Origin: Acorus gramineus
Taxonomy: Eukaryota; Streptophyta; Magnoliopsida; Acorales; Acoraceae
Reading direction: 5' to 3'
Assembly (NCBI GenBank): GCA_030737835.1
Contig: CM060856.1
Coordinates: 16,285,116-16,349,115, forward strand
Length of the DNA stretch: 64,000 nt
Shown here: positions 36,213-59,239 of the stretch, in pieces
Position numbering within the stretch: position 1 is the stretch's first letter
How the letters are laid out: each line of letters begins with the position of its first letter
The notes under the pieces: generated by a model
What the model was told of the DNA's origin: nothing
The model's input: only the letters and a program-made list of their open reading frames with translations
The model's database searches: none
Program-made: the position numbers and the translations under genes

Positions 36213-37061
36213 GGGCACGGCTATCACCACCAAACATTTCACTTAACCCACCATAAAAAAAAATGGGTTTGGCTATTCCCACCCATCCAGGTCGACCGAA
36301 CTTGGTCGCCATTTCAGGTTTTGGACGACCGAACTTAATCGTCATTTCAGGTTTTAGACGACCGAACTTAATCGTCATTTCAGGTTTTGGGTGACCAAAA
36401 TTGGTTGCCATTTCAGGTTTTAGGCAACCGAAATTAGTCGAACAGGGTCCAAAATTATATTTATACGTTCTTTGTAAACAAATAAATTTTTGGGTTTATC
36501 AATCATATTCTATATTTATTCTTTTATCCAAATAACAGTTAAGGGACTGAAAAAAATGTAAGTAGGTAAACTTTCAATTAATTCAAATTTTTATATAAAA
36601 TATCTTATAAGACAAATATATATCATTTTTAAGCTTTGTTTGAATTCTTAGTTAAGCGGATTTTTTTGTTTAAAAACAAAAAAACCTATCAGTTGATCCA
36701 AACACATTTTATATTTAGCTTTTAAAAATTTGTTCGTCACTTATGTTCTATATTTAAGAATAATAATTGATTCTCGCTACATTACAACTCAGACTTGGAG
36801 TGGCATGAAAGATCCAAGGAGGATACACATCATGGGATTAAGTTTCAAAAAAAAAAAAAAATTAAAAACTTTATTACAAATTCTGTTCGACCAAGTTCGG
36901 TAGCTCGAAACCTAAAATGACAACCAAGTTAGATCGCCGAAAATATGAAATAACGATCAAGTTTAATCGACTTGGCTGGATCGGTGGGAATAGAAAAAAC
37001 ATTGTTTTTTTTTTTTTGATTGGTGGGGTAAAAAAAAGATTTGGTGGGGATAGACGCGCCC
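36213..37061. mobile_element. Mutator-type element with inverted 33-bp repeat arrays
   Basis: An 849-bp element. Left end gggcacggctatcaccacca and inverted right end gggcgcgtctatccccacca. A near-exact 9-bp target duplication (aaacaatac at 36204-36212, aaacaacac at 37062-37070; 8 of 9 match) supports Mutator-like origin. The left arm contains about 4.5 copies of a 33-34 bp unit ('gaccgaacttaatcgtcatt' + 'tcaggttttaga', 36293-36440). The right arm holds decayed copies in inverse sense (36885-36980). The terminal motif resembles that of the 14420-15587 element. No transposase. Confidence 0.83.
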
Positions 37062-37070
37062 AAACAACAC

Positions 37071-37462
37071 ATATGGTATTCATGTTTGCAAAGCTGATTT
37101 TATACAAACGCTGAGTTTTAAAATTAATTGGGTAGGAAGCTGTTATCTGGCTTTGAGAAAATACAGATTTTGATCACTAATATATTTACTTAAAATCTGT
37201 CCAAACAACCCCCCCGTTTTCTTATTGGGTTACACGATTGTAAAACGCTGAATGTTGCAAAACTGCACAGTCTCGTAATTAAAACTTGCACGGCTGAATA
37301 AAAACCTGAATAAATAAATCCAATCACACAGAACCTACACCGTGTAAGAAACTTGGACAATCGGGAAAGCAAGGTAGACAAGGAGACGGCGATCAACAGA
37401 TACAGAGAGGGAAACGCAAGAAGTATTGGTTTGAAAGAGAAGACGAACAAGAAGAGGAGAAG
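37071..37462 (+). promoter_or_regulatory. Promoter and 5' leader of the PHAF1-like gene
   Basis: The stretch between the Mutator-type element and the start codon at 37463 is all that remains as proximal promoter. It becomes richer in G and A toward the start ('gcaaggtagacaaggagacg'). No clear TATA box in the last 100 bases; 'gaataaataaatc' near 37308 is a weak candidate. Confidence 0.35.
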
Positions 37463-48234
<10,772 letters not shown>

Positions 48235-49688
48235 GAGATTCTATTTGGTATGACATTTACCTCAATAGTCTGGTTTAACCATATTAAAATGTTGACCGGT
48301 ATAATATCAGAGAGAGTAAATATATCCGTTGTTTAATGTAGAGTTGTTGGCTAAGAACTGGTTACTTCAGAACTATATGCCATGCAGTAAAAAAAAACAT
48401 CCAATCACATTTTATTATTCAATACAACTTATTTTATTTAGTTTGGTGGAATACACTTCATTCTTGCTTCACTAAATGATTGTAAACTGTCTTGTTGACT
48501 GGGGGCTTAGTTTGGATAAGTATTACCTTTTCAAGTTGTTTTTAGTAAGAAAGTATCAAGGTAGTAGTGTCAAATAAAAAAATTATATAAAGTTAAAACT
48601 GAGTAATAACAAATGAATTTAGATGGATTTTAATGATGAATAAATCACCCATAACCTACATTTGTTTTCCTCAAAAACAACTCCCGATGAATGATGAACC
48701 TCTAGTTTCCAGAGTTCTGAAACTGATGGTATGTATTATCTACTACATACATTCATACATACCTCGTGTATTATTGTCAAGTATTTAGGGTTTTCATGTT
48801 CTAGCAATTTGTTTTGTTTCGCTGAACCAGTTTGGAATCCTTGATTACTAAAAAAAGTGGTACTAACTGATGTGAATTGAGAAGTCTGTTCCAAGGCCAA
48901 ATGAAGTTTGTTTCGGATATCTCGAAAGGGAAAGTGTTCCCGCTTATAGGTTCACAAGAAGTGCTGAACCCAGTATCCTGGAAAATTTAGGTCCACACAG
49001 ATCACTAGGAATTTCCTAGCCGCCTTATTGGAAAAATTCATGCTACCAAAGAAATATGAATTCGAAACTTGAGTTTGTTTGGACATAACAGATCTTGTCC
49101 AGGGTCATAGTTAAAGTTGGTGCATGCATTTTGAAGTTAGTACCTGTGGTTTCCTCATTTATATATGTAAATCTGTATATTGTGATTTATTTATTTATTT
49201 TTGGAAATGAAAACATTTTGCACAGGAAAGAACAGGATTTGTGAATAGTAGTATCATTGGCTTCAATCACAGCAAGGTATAAGATAAAGGTGGTGTATAT
49301 TGTACAGATGAATGTCATTACGGTGTAATGGTTCTCTTGTCTGTAAATTGATTCTTCTGTAATCGAAGTCAAGTTACAATGTGGGCATCATTTCCCTGTA
49401 ACTGTATATATTATATTTATGATAAATTTCATTGTTTCAACTTCATGTAGCATTGTGCCTTATTTTGTTAGGTTGGTCGAGGTAGTTCTCTTCATCTTGG
49501 TCTCAAATACTCATCCTAGCCTAATTGGGAAAAACAAAATTCCAAGTATTTTTTTAATCACTTAAATTTAGGTTTGTGTAATTTCTTGGCATGTGGAAAA
49601 CACCTCGAATTTAGTGGTTGCATTTCTTTCTAGGTTCTTTGTTAGTATGTGCATTTTTCTCCCCAATATATCATTTTGATATGTGAAT
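48235..49688. other. 3' flank of the PHAF1-like gene
   Basis: 3' UTR and spacer, with no further frame of interest. Confidence 0.35.
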
Positions 49689-49945
49689 TTGTACATTGTT
49701 ATGCACATTGTCTACAACAAATTATTTCTTAGGATGCTCGTACATTGTTATTATCTATTCATGTATAACAACTTGTATATTGTTATGCATCTCTGTATAT
49801 TATTAAATAAATAAACAACAAACTACCTTCCGGGATGTTCTTTTGTTGATTCATAACCTGGTACATCGTTATGCATGTGTATACTGTATACTATTAAATA
49901 AATTAAATAACAAATTGCCTTCTGAGATGTTCTGCGTGTTTACAT
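49689..49945. repeat. Degenerate tandem repeat, about 3 copies
   Basis: Units of about 90-105 bp share 'gtacattgttatgcat', '..gtatattattaaataaat', 'aacaaa.t.ccttc.gggatgttct'. The second and third units (about 49770 and 49858) are the closest pair. AT-rich, noncoding. Confidence 0.7.
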
Positions 49946-50611
49946 ACCATGACATTTTTTTTTTATTTTTGGGTATTACAGACCATACCATACCATGACA
50001 TTTGGGGAGCAAAAAATGCACATATTGATGATAGTTGGATGGTAAGACTTTGAAAAAATATTACAGTAAACATAGTGGTATATATGCTAAAAAAGTCGAG
50101 ACAACAATATAAAGGACTTAAAAGTATTTAACTGCTAAAATAATCTGAACACAAGAAGATTATGTATTAGGAAAGAGCCTTCTCTAATACTGGACACACC
50201 CTCATCTCCACTAGGAAAATGTTTGACAAAAAGCAATTTTATGTAAATTACAAACCTTGTAGCATGGGAAAAAGATTCCTAATACATTGCTAAATTGTAG
50301 TTCATGTTTTTTTTTTTTTTTGTAAGTCTTTGAAAACCATAAATAAACAAATTTCCATTCATCTCTTTCAAATACTTGTATTTCCTAATAGGCATCTATT
50401 TGTTTTTTTTTTTTTTTTAATACGAATACATTATGCATCCTATTTAATATAAGTGTAGTGTGTGTGTGATGAATATAAAAGCAAAATTAGAGGATCTCAC
50501 AAAAGTAAAATGTTTTTTTACGAAATTTTTATTTAAATAATACATTAGTCTTTGTCCCCACACAAATGAACTCCTCCACAATGGGATGATACCATGGGTA
50601 TTTATTATAAA

Positions 50612-51138
50612 GGGAAAAATTCAAATAACCCCCCCTGTAAACTGTCTCAAATCCATATAACCCTCTGATTTTTGAGGAAGTTCTTATAACCCCATGAAAA
50701 CACTTATATAAATCTAAATACCCCCTTGAGTTAAACCTTTGTTAACAAATGAAGAATATTATGTCAATATTTTATTGGGTTAACTATGGCTGAAAACATA
50801 GTATACTAAACCCCCATACAACATGTTAAAAATGCGAAAAATCATCTCTAAATAACAATTTTATCCCTTTGAGTATTTTATAAAACCTTATTTGGAGGGG
50901 TAAAATCTTCATTTACGGAGGATTTTTTGTATTTTTAACAAATTGTAAAGGATTTTTGATATGTTGTGTTTTCAACCAGGGTTAACCAAATAAAATATTC
51001 ATCATTTGTTAAAGGAAAATTTAGCTCAATGAATTATTTGGATTTACATAGATATTTTAGAGGGTTACATGAACTTTTAGAAAAGTCAAAGGGTTATATA
51101 GATTTTGAACAGTTTACACGGGGTTAAATGGATTTAAA
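50612..51138. repeat. Long-arm inverted repeat element (MITE)
   Basis: The left arm begins 'gggaaaaattcaaataaccc' and carries 'ctgtaaactgtctcaaatcc' and 'tatataaccctctgattttt'. The inverted right arm has 'tttaaatccatttaaccccg', 'tgtaaactgttcaaaatcta' and 'tataaccctttgacttttct'. Pairing continues inward, so nearly the whole 527 bp folds on itself. The start resembles Mutator-type ends (compare 3993), but a 9-bp duplication could not be shown. Confidence 0.7.
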
Positions 51139-51495
51139 AAACAAAAAATTATTGAACGGTTATTTAAAAATAAATCATTTTATTTTGAGAGAGGAGGGTT
51201 GATAACTTATTATAGGAAAATGAAGAAAGAAAAGTGGGTGTTTCTCTATTTTAAACACAAAAAAAAAAAAATTAATTAAGAGTTTTGTAGTCATCCGTCC
51301 ATCGGTGGGTGGGGTGAATGACTAACGGGCGTTTAGTTTCCCAATACTAATTAAAATATCATTATCATATGCTCCTGTATATTCGGATTAAGGTCCGTGG
51401 CGGTGGGAGTGGGACCCCTCTTATTCTCCACTCAGAGAGACGGTTGGTTTAACGAATCAAACCCTCGCCAAACTTTTCATCTTCTTCTTTTTCAC
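51139..51495 (+). promoter_or_regulatory. Promoter region of the PHD-SWIB-Plus3 gene
   Basis: AT-rich, then a short GC-richer stretch (51390-51440, 'ggtccgtggcggtgggagtgggacccc') before the transcribed leader. No definite TATA box. Evidence is positional. Confidence 0.3.
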
Positions 51496-51570
51496 ATGGA
51501 TCAATCCATGCTGGGTTTCTCAAACCCTAGCTCTCTCTCTCCATCTCATCCCCCACTCCCTCTACTGTGA
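51496..51570 (+). promoter_or_regulatory. Upstream open reading frame in the leader of the PHD-SWIB-Plus3 gene
   Basis: An ATG at 51496 opens a 24-codon frame (MDQSMLGFSN..., Ser/Pro/Leu-rich) that stops at 51568-51570, 56 bases before the main start at 51627 and in another frame. If the leader includes it, scanning ribosomes would meet it first. Transcription start is unknown, so this is a candidate. Confidence 0.45.
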
Positions 51571-51626
51571 TTTCATTTCTCAGCGAAGAAGAAGAACAAG
51601 TGGACTGGGCCTCTCTCCCGCCGTCA

Positions 51627-54600
51627 ATGACGTCGACGGTGTTCGAGAGGGTTATCGGTGTTGACGGGATGGACGATTTCATTTCGCAGCTCCTCGTGGA
51701 AGGCGGTGACCGGGAGTCAGAGGAGGAGGACGAGGAGGCGGTGGCAATGGTGGAGGAGACGGCGTGGGAGGTGCTGAGAGGGAGGAAGGGAAGCGGCGGG
51801 AAGAGGAAGCGGGGACGGCCGGCGAAGGCCCAGGCACAGTCGATGAAGAAAAAGAAGAAGAAAGAAGGGGAGGAGGTCTGCTTCATCTGTTTGGATGGGG
51901 GAAATCTCGTCGTCTGTGATCACAGGTGCAATTTTGCCGTCTCCTCACCCGTCCGCTTATTTTTTTTTATTTTGGAATATTAGGGTTTGGTTTCTTTGGT
52001 TTCAGGAACTGCGAGAAGGTGTATCACCCTTCCTGTGTCGATCGAGATGAGGCGTTCTTCAAATCAAAGGGACAATGGAATTGCGGTAAGGGTCACCGCC
52101 CCCTTTGACACACACTTGCAAGCTCGCTCTTCGGCTACTTGTCTCAGTTATCTGTTGCTTTGCTGCGGTTCTTACCTGTCACCTTCTTATCTTGTTGTTC
52201 TATTTCCTTTTGGAATATGTTAGGTGCAGTCCTTTTTCCAGCCTCAGTTTCAGTCACCATATTTTGATATTTTTTAAAATAGTGTGCATCATTTAATGAA
52301 ATATATGTTTTTATAAAAATTGAAGTATGTACTTTAATGAATTCATGGATATTTATAGAAATGTGAAAAATTTCTAATGAGGCATAAATCTCGTTAATAT
52401 AAGTGTATGAAAATGGGACTGGAAAAAGGACTGTGTAACAAATTTTTTTCCTTTTTGACCCATGTAGAAGTCTATATTTAATTTTAGAAGTTAATTAGAT
52501 TTGAAAGGATTTTATTGAAGAACGGTGGGGCCCACCACCTGTAATTATAAACAGTGGAAAGGCACCGGGGGTAAGCAAAGCAGGATATTGCCTCCTTGAT
52601 GCTATATGAATATATAATACATTGCCATTTTATACTGAAACTGCCATCCATGCCAGCATAACTGAAGTTGCACTGACCACATGAAAACAGAGTCAAAATG
52701 TAATAAACTAGAACTTCTCACCCGTGCTCTGCACTTAACATTCGTAACCCTTGTATGCAGTTTTTCTTGAAACTGGATCATCATTCCTCCCCTACCTTTA
52801 CTTCTGTTTATTCTTTCTCGTTGTTATAGCTTACCACAAGATTTATACTTCTATGTTCCCCTATATCTCTTATCACTTCTGTTTCTGTCTCTGTCCTTGT
52901 GTAGTTGTTTTTCATATAGTTACATTCTCGTATTTGTTATTTGTGTTGTTGATTTTTATCAATATGATATAATTGGACAGTATAAACCAGGAGGTGACCC
53001 TTGGGGGGCATTTTCGAAGGGGTTTCCCCATTCCAAAGGGTTCCTTTCCTTCTTCCTTTTACTCCTTTTCTTCATTTTAACATTTTGTATGGAGATCTTT
53101 CATCTCCTCGGGGGCATCTTTCTTAACAAGATTGCTTTTTAAAAAAACCAGGAGTTGGTATTAATGCCTCATTATTCCACATAAGCATTGATGCTGTTGG
53201 ACTTTTCTGTTGATATATCCTAAATGTTATATCATTGCAAATAGAACTGGATTTTTGAATAAAGGGGTGGGATGTACTTCAAATCTACAAAGTTGGTAAA
53301 CACCCATAGAATGGGAGATTCAGGATGCCTCCCCCATCCACATACAATGGTCAGCCTTTACATCAGATTAAGTGGGTAGTCATCACTTAACTTTTAGCAA
53401 TATGATATGAACACTTACTAAAAAAAAGAAGATATGAACACAATTCATTCTATACCACATAAGCCTTGTAGGCTAGTAACTAATCAAGTTATATTTTATC
53501 TGCAAGATGGACTAGCACAATTTCTCAGTTTTCGGATATTCCAATTGATGCATGTCTGTTTCAGGTTGGCATATATGTAGCATCTGTGAGAAGGCTTCCC
53601 ATTACATGTGCTATACTTGTACCTTTTCCTTATGCAAGGGTTGCGTCAAAGAAGCTGGCTTTTCATGTATAAGAGGGAACAAGGGCCTCTGTGAAACTTG
53701 CATGAGAACTGTAATATTGATTGAAACAAATGAGCCTGCTAAAGGAGAAACGGTCTGTCTTTTGTGCCTTCCGATGCTTTCCATCAGATTCGTTTCTTTA
53801 TTCCTTTAGATGCAGCTGAGCTAGTTTTTCCATGTATATCTGTCAGCTTACAACAAATGTGATATCATAGATTTCCTTATCTTTTATATCTCTTTTATTT
53901 GTACGTTCCTTTGGTACATGAATTATCTTCTGGTTCTGTAATTGGTAAGCATTGTTGCGTTGTACGAAGATTTTTGTCATTCTTTGCTGAGAAATTTTGG
54001 TTTATGAATTCAAGGGTGGTTGTAGCTTGTTGCTTGGATGCTGCTTTCTTCTTCCAGGGATATTATTGTTTCTTTATTTGATTTATTGAGTAACATAGGT
54101 AGATATAGTTATTAAAAATTGTTGTGACCAATTTGTGCTTTTAGCTATGAGTTATTGAAAAATATATTTTGTTGATTGAATCATTTATAATTTTTATCAG
54201 TGAATTTGGCATCTAAATAAGGAGCTTCGTCTTTTTTAAATTTCCAGAAATGGTAGTGCCACCCAATATTAATATTGAATGACTGCAAGGAGAAAAACAT
54301 AAAAGGGAAGGGAGAGGAAAAGAAAGCAAAATCAAGGAAGGACACCAAAAATATCTTGCCCCACTAGAAATATTGGATTTGGAGTTTATCTTATTCACCG
54401 AAAGGGATCCAAGGGAGTATACTTTCTGTTCTATTTTCAATATATTGGCCTATCTGGTTGGAGAGGAATAACACAATCCTCAATGACAATCTGAAACAAT
54501 TGGTTCGGATGGCAAACCAGGTTCTGAAGCTTGCGAACATGTAACTTTCTCAACATGTAGAGAAGGAACTTTATATAGTTGCTCACATGGGCCTTTTATA

Positions 54601-57600
54601 GAGGGGTATTGATAACACAATATCTTGACTTCGTTGTATAAAAATTGTATTTTGGATTTTGAGATAAGGCATCTGTCTCCCTTCACGGAGGAGCTTCCTT
54701 CAGTTTTAGAAACAAATTTAAAATTGTAAGCTTCATCCCCTCATTTTTTTCCCCTTTTTTTGGAACTTCATGACCAATCTCCATACAAAGCTCACGAAGC
54801 CCCATATCTCCACAATTATGTTCTCCGTCCCTCTCTAATGTTGTAAAACTGTTAAATCTTTGTAATTCATGTTTCACTTAGGGATAGGGGTGGTAAACGA
54901 GTCGAACGAGCCGAGCTTTGACCAGTTTAAGCTCGGCTCGTTTAGTATTACACTCGGCTTGGGCTCGGCTTGGCTCAGAACCGAGCTTAATTTTGTGTTC
55001 AAGCTCGACTCGTTTGACTTGTGAAAAGCTTGGTTGAAGCTTTGCTTGGCTCTTTTGTTAAACAAGTCAAGTCAAAGCTCGAACTAAGGCTCGACTCAGA
55101 CTCGTTTAGCTAAAAAAAAACTTGTTTAGCGTTTAAGAAGTCACCTTTCACAAATCACAACATCTTATACATGTGAAAATGACGTAAGCTCGGGCTCGGC
55201 TCTGGTTTTTTGTTTCCCCCTTTTTATGTTAAGTAACGAGCTCGGGCTCGGCTCGTTTACAAACCGAGCTTTAAAAAGTGTTCAACCTCAGCTCATTTGT
55301 TTAATCGAACGAGCCCGAACGAATTTTAACCGAGCCGAGCCCGAGCTGCTTGGCTCGTTTACCACCCCTACCCAGTAAAACCCTAGCTACGGTGAAGGAC
55401 AAAGAAGAATAATAGAAGAAGTGCAAGATTGAAGAAGTTAATCTCCAATCTGTTCCATCTTTTATTTCCAAAAAAAAAAAAAGTAATTTGTTATCACTCT
55501 TGTTCTCTGTTTGGTTCCCTATCCTCTGTTTCTCTAGGATGTAAACAAATAAGGATTCAGTTAGGATATTTAATTTTCATGTTCGTATCTCAACTTGGTA
55601 GATACACGTCTGACTAGGATATGGGTGCAAATACGGAGGTGTATGATTTTTTGCTGGATACTGATATGTTCATGTTTGGTATTAAGAAATTGATATGGAT
55701 GTCTGTATATATGTTTAATTATAGCATGTAGGCCTTGTAACATGGAAGCCCAGTACCATATCTGCTAAATTTTAACTTATAGCCATGATAGATAGGAAGC
55801 CCACTTCGTGATGGGCCATTTATTCTCCGAAGTTGTACCCTTGAATTAAAGGCAAAGGGGAAAGAAACAAGATGAAAGTGAAACTCTCCATTCATTCCCT
55901 CCTCCCCTAGATATGAAGCAATGCATTATGAAATTCCTCATATGCAATTTATCTTCGTATTTGTCTAAACCAGTATTGATATTACATATCTGCAGTTTCT
56001 AACATTATATGTGAATTTATGTGCACCAAATGTGTGTATTTTTTATGAAGGGTGGGATGCTAAACAAGTGTTATTAATAATTGGTAAAAATATTATAGGA
56101 AAGAGAAGATAAGGTATCTCCTTAAACAGCACCTCTCCAAAAAAAGAAAAAAAGAGTACAAGAAGAGGACACACCATACTGATATCCTTGTTAAGAGTAA
56201 TTTGTAATCCCCTAGGACAGTCCAGTAGTCTACCACCCCATCCCAGTTATTAACAGTAAATTGTTTTTTTTTATGATTAAAAATTTTGTTCCTTGACCAT
56301 ATGTTCCAACAAATGGGATGGGGTAGCTGAGTGAACATTCACTGTTTCATGCCTTTCACTAATATACAGGCATTGACATTTGGCATTTGATTAATGTCCA
56401 TATTCTTTTGTTACCTTGTCTTTTTGTATATTACGAATGCTGCATATATTCTAATTTTACATGCGTTGCATCTTGTAATTGCGATGTCATATTAGGTATC
56501 ATAGTATAACATAACACACAGGTATAAGATTTACTGCATTTGCCTCATTCTGTGGACACTGATTTTGTGACACATCCATGTGTATCATCATACATTTCAT
56601 CTTTTGTAATGGTTATATTGATCAGATGAGTGAACTCTGAAAATGATCCCTTTTGAAGTGGTTGAATCATTCTTTAAACTACTACTTGTGACCCTCCATC
56701 ACATCAATGACAACTAATGTAGCTCCTCCTTTTCTTGCCTTGTATCCATGTCATTAACTGGTGTACTATTCTGGGATTTCCTTCATTTATTATGTGAAAG
56801 TGGTAAAAATTCTGATGTTGCTGTTAATGCGTGCAGTATCTTTATCTAGATTGGTATTTGTTCAAGTCTACAATATTCATTTCTTGCTTACTTTTATTAT
56901 TTTTTAAATAACGTGGATAGGGTGGAGTGGATTTCAATGACAAAAGCAGTTGGGAGTACCTGTTCAAGTATTATTGGTTAGATCTGAAGGGAAAGCTATC
57001 TCTTAATCTAGAGGAGGTTACTGGTGCGAGAAATTTGTTAAAGGGGTCTACTGCTTTATGTCACAATGAGGACCCTTCAGATGAAATATATGAAGCTAAA
57101 AATGATTTGGGTTCCAGTTCTGATAGTTCTTTGAATAATATTGGAGCAAAAGATTCTACAAGAAGAAAGACAAAGAGAAAGCCAAAATCCTCTTCCAAAA
57201 GACGAGCTTCTGTTAAAGTAGGTGCTGGTGGTGGAACCTGGGCATCAGAGAACACGGGGTGGGCCTCTAAGGTGCTCATAGATTTTGTCAGTCACATGAA
57301 AAATGGTGATAAGTCTGTTCTATCCCAGTTTGATGTTCAAGCACTTCTGCTTGAATATATAAAACAGAACAACCTTCGTGACCCTCGTAGAAAAAGTCAA
57401 ATTATTTGTGATGCTATGCTTGAAAATCTGTTTGGAAAAGCACGGGTGGGACATTTTGAAATGTTGAAGCTTCTTGAATACCATTTCCCCATAAAAGAAG
57501 CCTCTCAGGTTTCGACAGACGACACTCTAAGTGATGCTGAAGACAGTGATTCTCTTTATGCTGAAGAAGACAGTGATGGAGCAGATAAGTCAAGCCCAGA

Positions 57601-59207
57601 GAGGAGAAGAAAAGGATATAAAAAATTTGAGGAGAAGAAATCACAGAGTCATATCGATGATTATGCAGCAATAGATGCACACAATATCAATTTAATTTAC
57701 CTACGTCGTAATTTGATGGAAGAATTACTTGATGATGCTGATAATTTTCATGGTAAAGTGGTGGGTTTTTTTGTGAGGATAAGGATTTCTGGTTTGGCCC
57801 AGAAGCAAGACATGTGTAGGCTAGTGCAGGTTGTAGGTAACTTTTTCTTCTTCTCTGTTTCCGGGTCTCCTTCTTTTTGTACAAGTATCAAGATGCAACA
57901 ACATAAGATGTATCAACTTTTTTCCTCGGCATATAGGAACTGGCAAGGCAGTGAAGATGTATAAAACTGGGAAAAGAACAACAGATATCACACTGGAGAT
58001 ACTAAACTTGAACAAGATAGAAGTTGTCACTATTGATACCATATCTAATCAGGACTTTACTGAGGTAAGTAACTGGATTTGGCAACTGCATTTTCTTTCT
58101 CCTCTTTGATTTTTTTGGATGCCGATTGTATAACAAGAAATGTCATTACTTTCTGGAAAACTTATTGTTGTTGTTCTCTGTCTATTCTAAGAACATTGTT
58201 GCTTCATAGAGACTAGAGTATCAAAGTCAAAGTAGCAACAATGTTCAATAGTCAATAGCTTGCAAACATATTTTTATGTGAATTTGAAAAATGAGGAAAT
58301 CACTATCATTTTCCTAATAATGTGTGTATATATATTCCAATGCTACTCGTGGTGCATTGTTTGTCACTATGATCTAGGGAATTTTGCGTCGTCTGTATTG
58401 TTTCTCATTGCCATTTTAATTTATAAATATGTAAATAGAGTTGAGGATGTCTTTTGGTTTACATTTCTGCTTAAAGGTAACACTAAGCATTACCAGGTTA
58501 TACCCAATATATGTGCATGTGTGTGTGCGCGTGCGTGCGTGTGTGTGTGGACGTACACAACCTTTCAGATTAATGTAGAAAATGATATCCAATACTAATG
58601 TTCCAATTTTGTAACTTAAATTCCCTTAAGTGTGCAAGTCTGTGGTGATGAACAACACTGATGGGAGTTTTTTTGGGAGAAAACAGAAAGTATATCATTA
58701 CAATTTTTTTTTTTTTTGAGAAATATGAAGCATTATATATCATTGCTAATGAAGAAAATGCCTCGTATAAAGGAGATGAGGGATCTTCATTACAAAAGAT
58801 TAAAATTAAAAGAAAAAAGCCAAAAAATTCCACCCATTTCTATTACAACTTAACCAAAGAATTTAAAGCACTGTATTCCTTCATCCATGCTCCCCCTATC
58901 AAATAATCTATTTTCTTAATCTCCAAAATGTAAATTCCCCAATCCATAATAAGATCAACAATGCTTGCCCATTCTCCAAATATGCTCTTCTTGTCCAAAG
59001 ATCACCTCATTATGTGTTAGCCAAATGTCCTAACACACTGAATGGGGAATCATCATCAAGATTTTGACTTGTTTACGTTGAAATCCATTTTTTATTTTCG
59101 CCTTGGACAATCTCCTTATTAATTGGCTTGACATAATTAAGCAGGGATTAATCGATCATTTTTAAACATAAAAAATTTAACACATGAACGCACACACGTG
59201 TATATCT

Positions 59208-59239
<32 letters not shown>

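Noticed and set aside
51527-51886. 119-residue minus-strand frame opposite the first exon of the PHD gene
   Set aside because: Low-complexity Ser/Phe/Pro reading of the antisense of a purine-rich exon; the sense strand carries a clear PHD protein.
57837-57964. Exon 4 of the PHD gene reading on past 57836 to a stop at 57962
   Set aside because: The donor 'gtag|gtaact' and an acceptor at 57936 restore the conserved Plus3 sequence 'VVGTGKAVKMYK'. The extension is intron.
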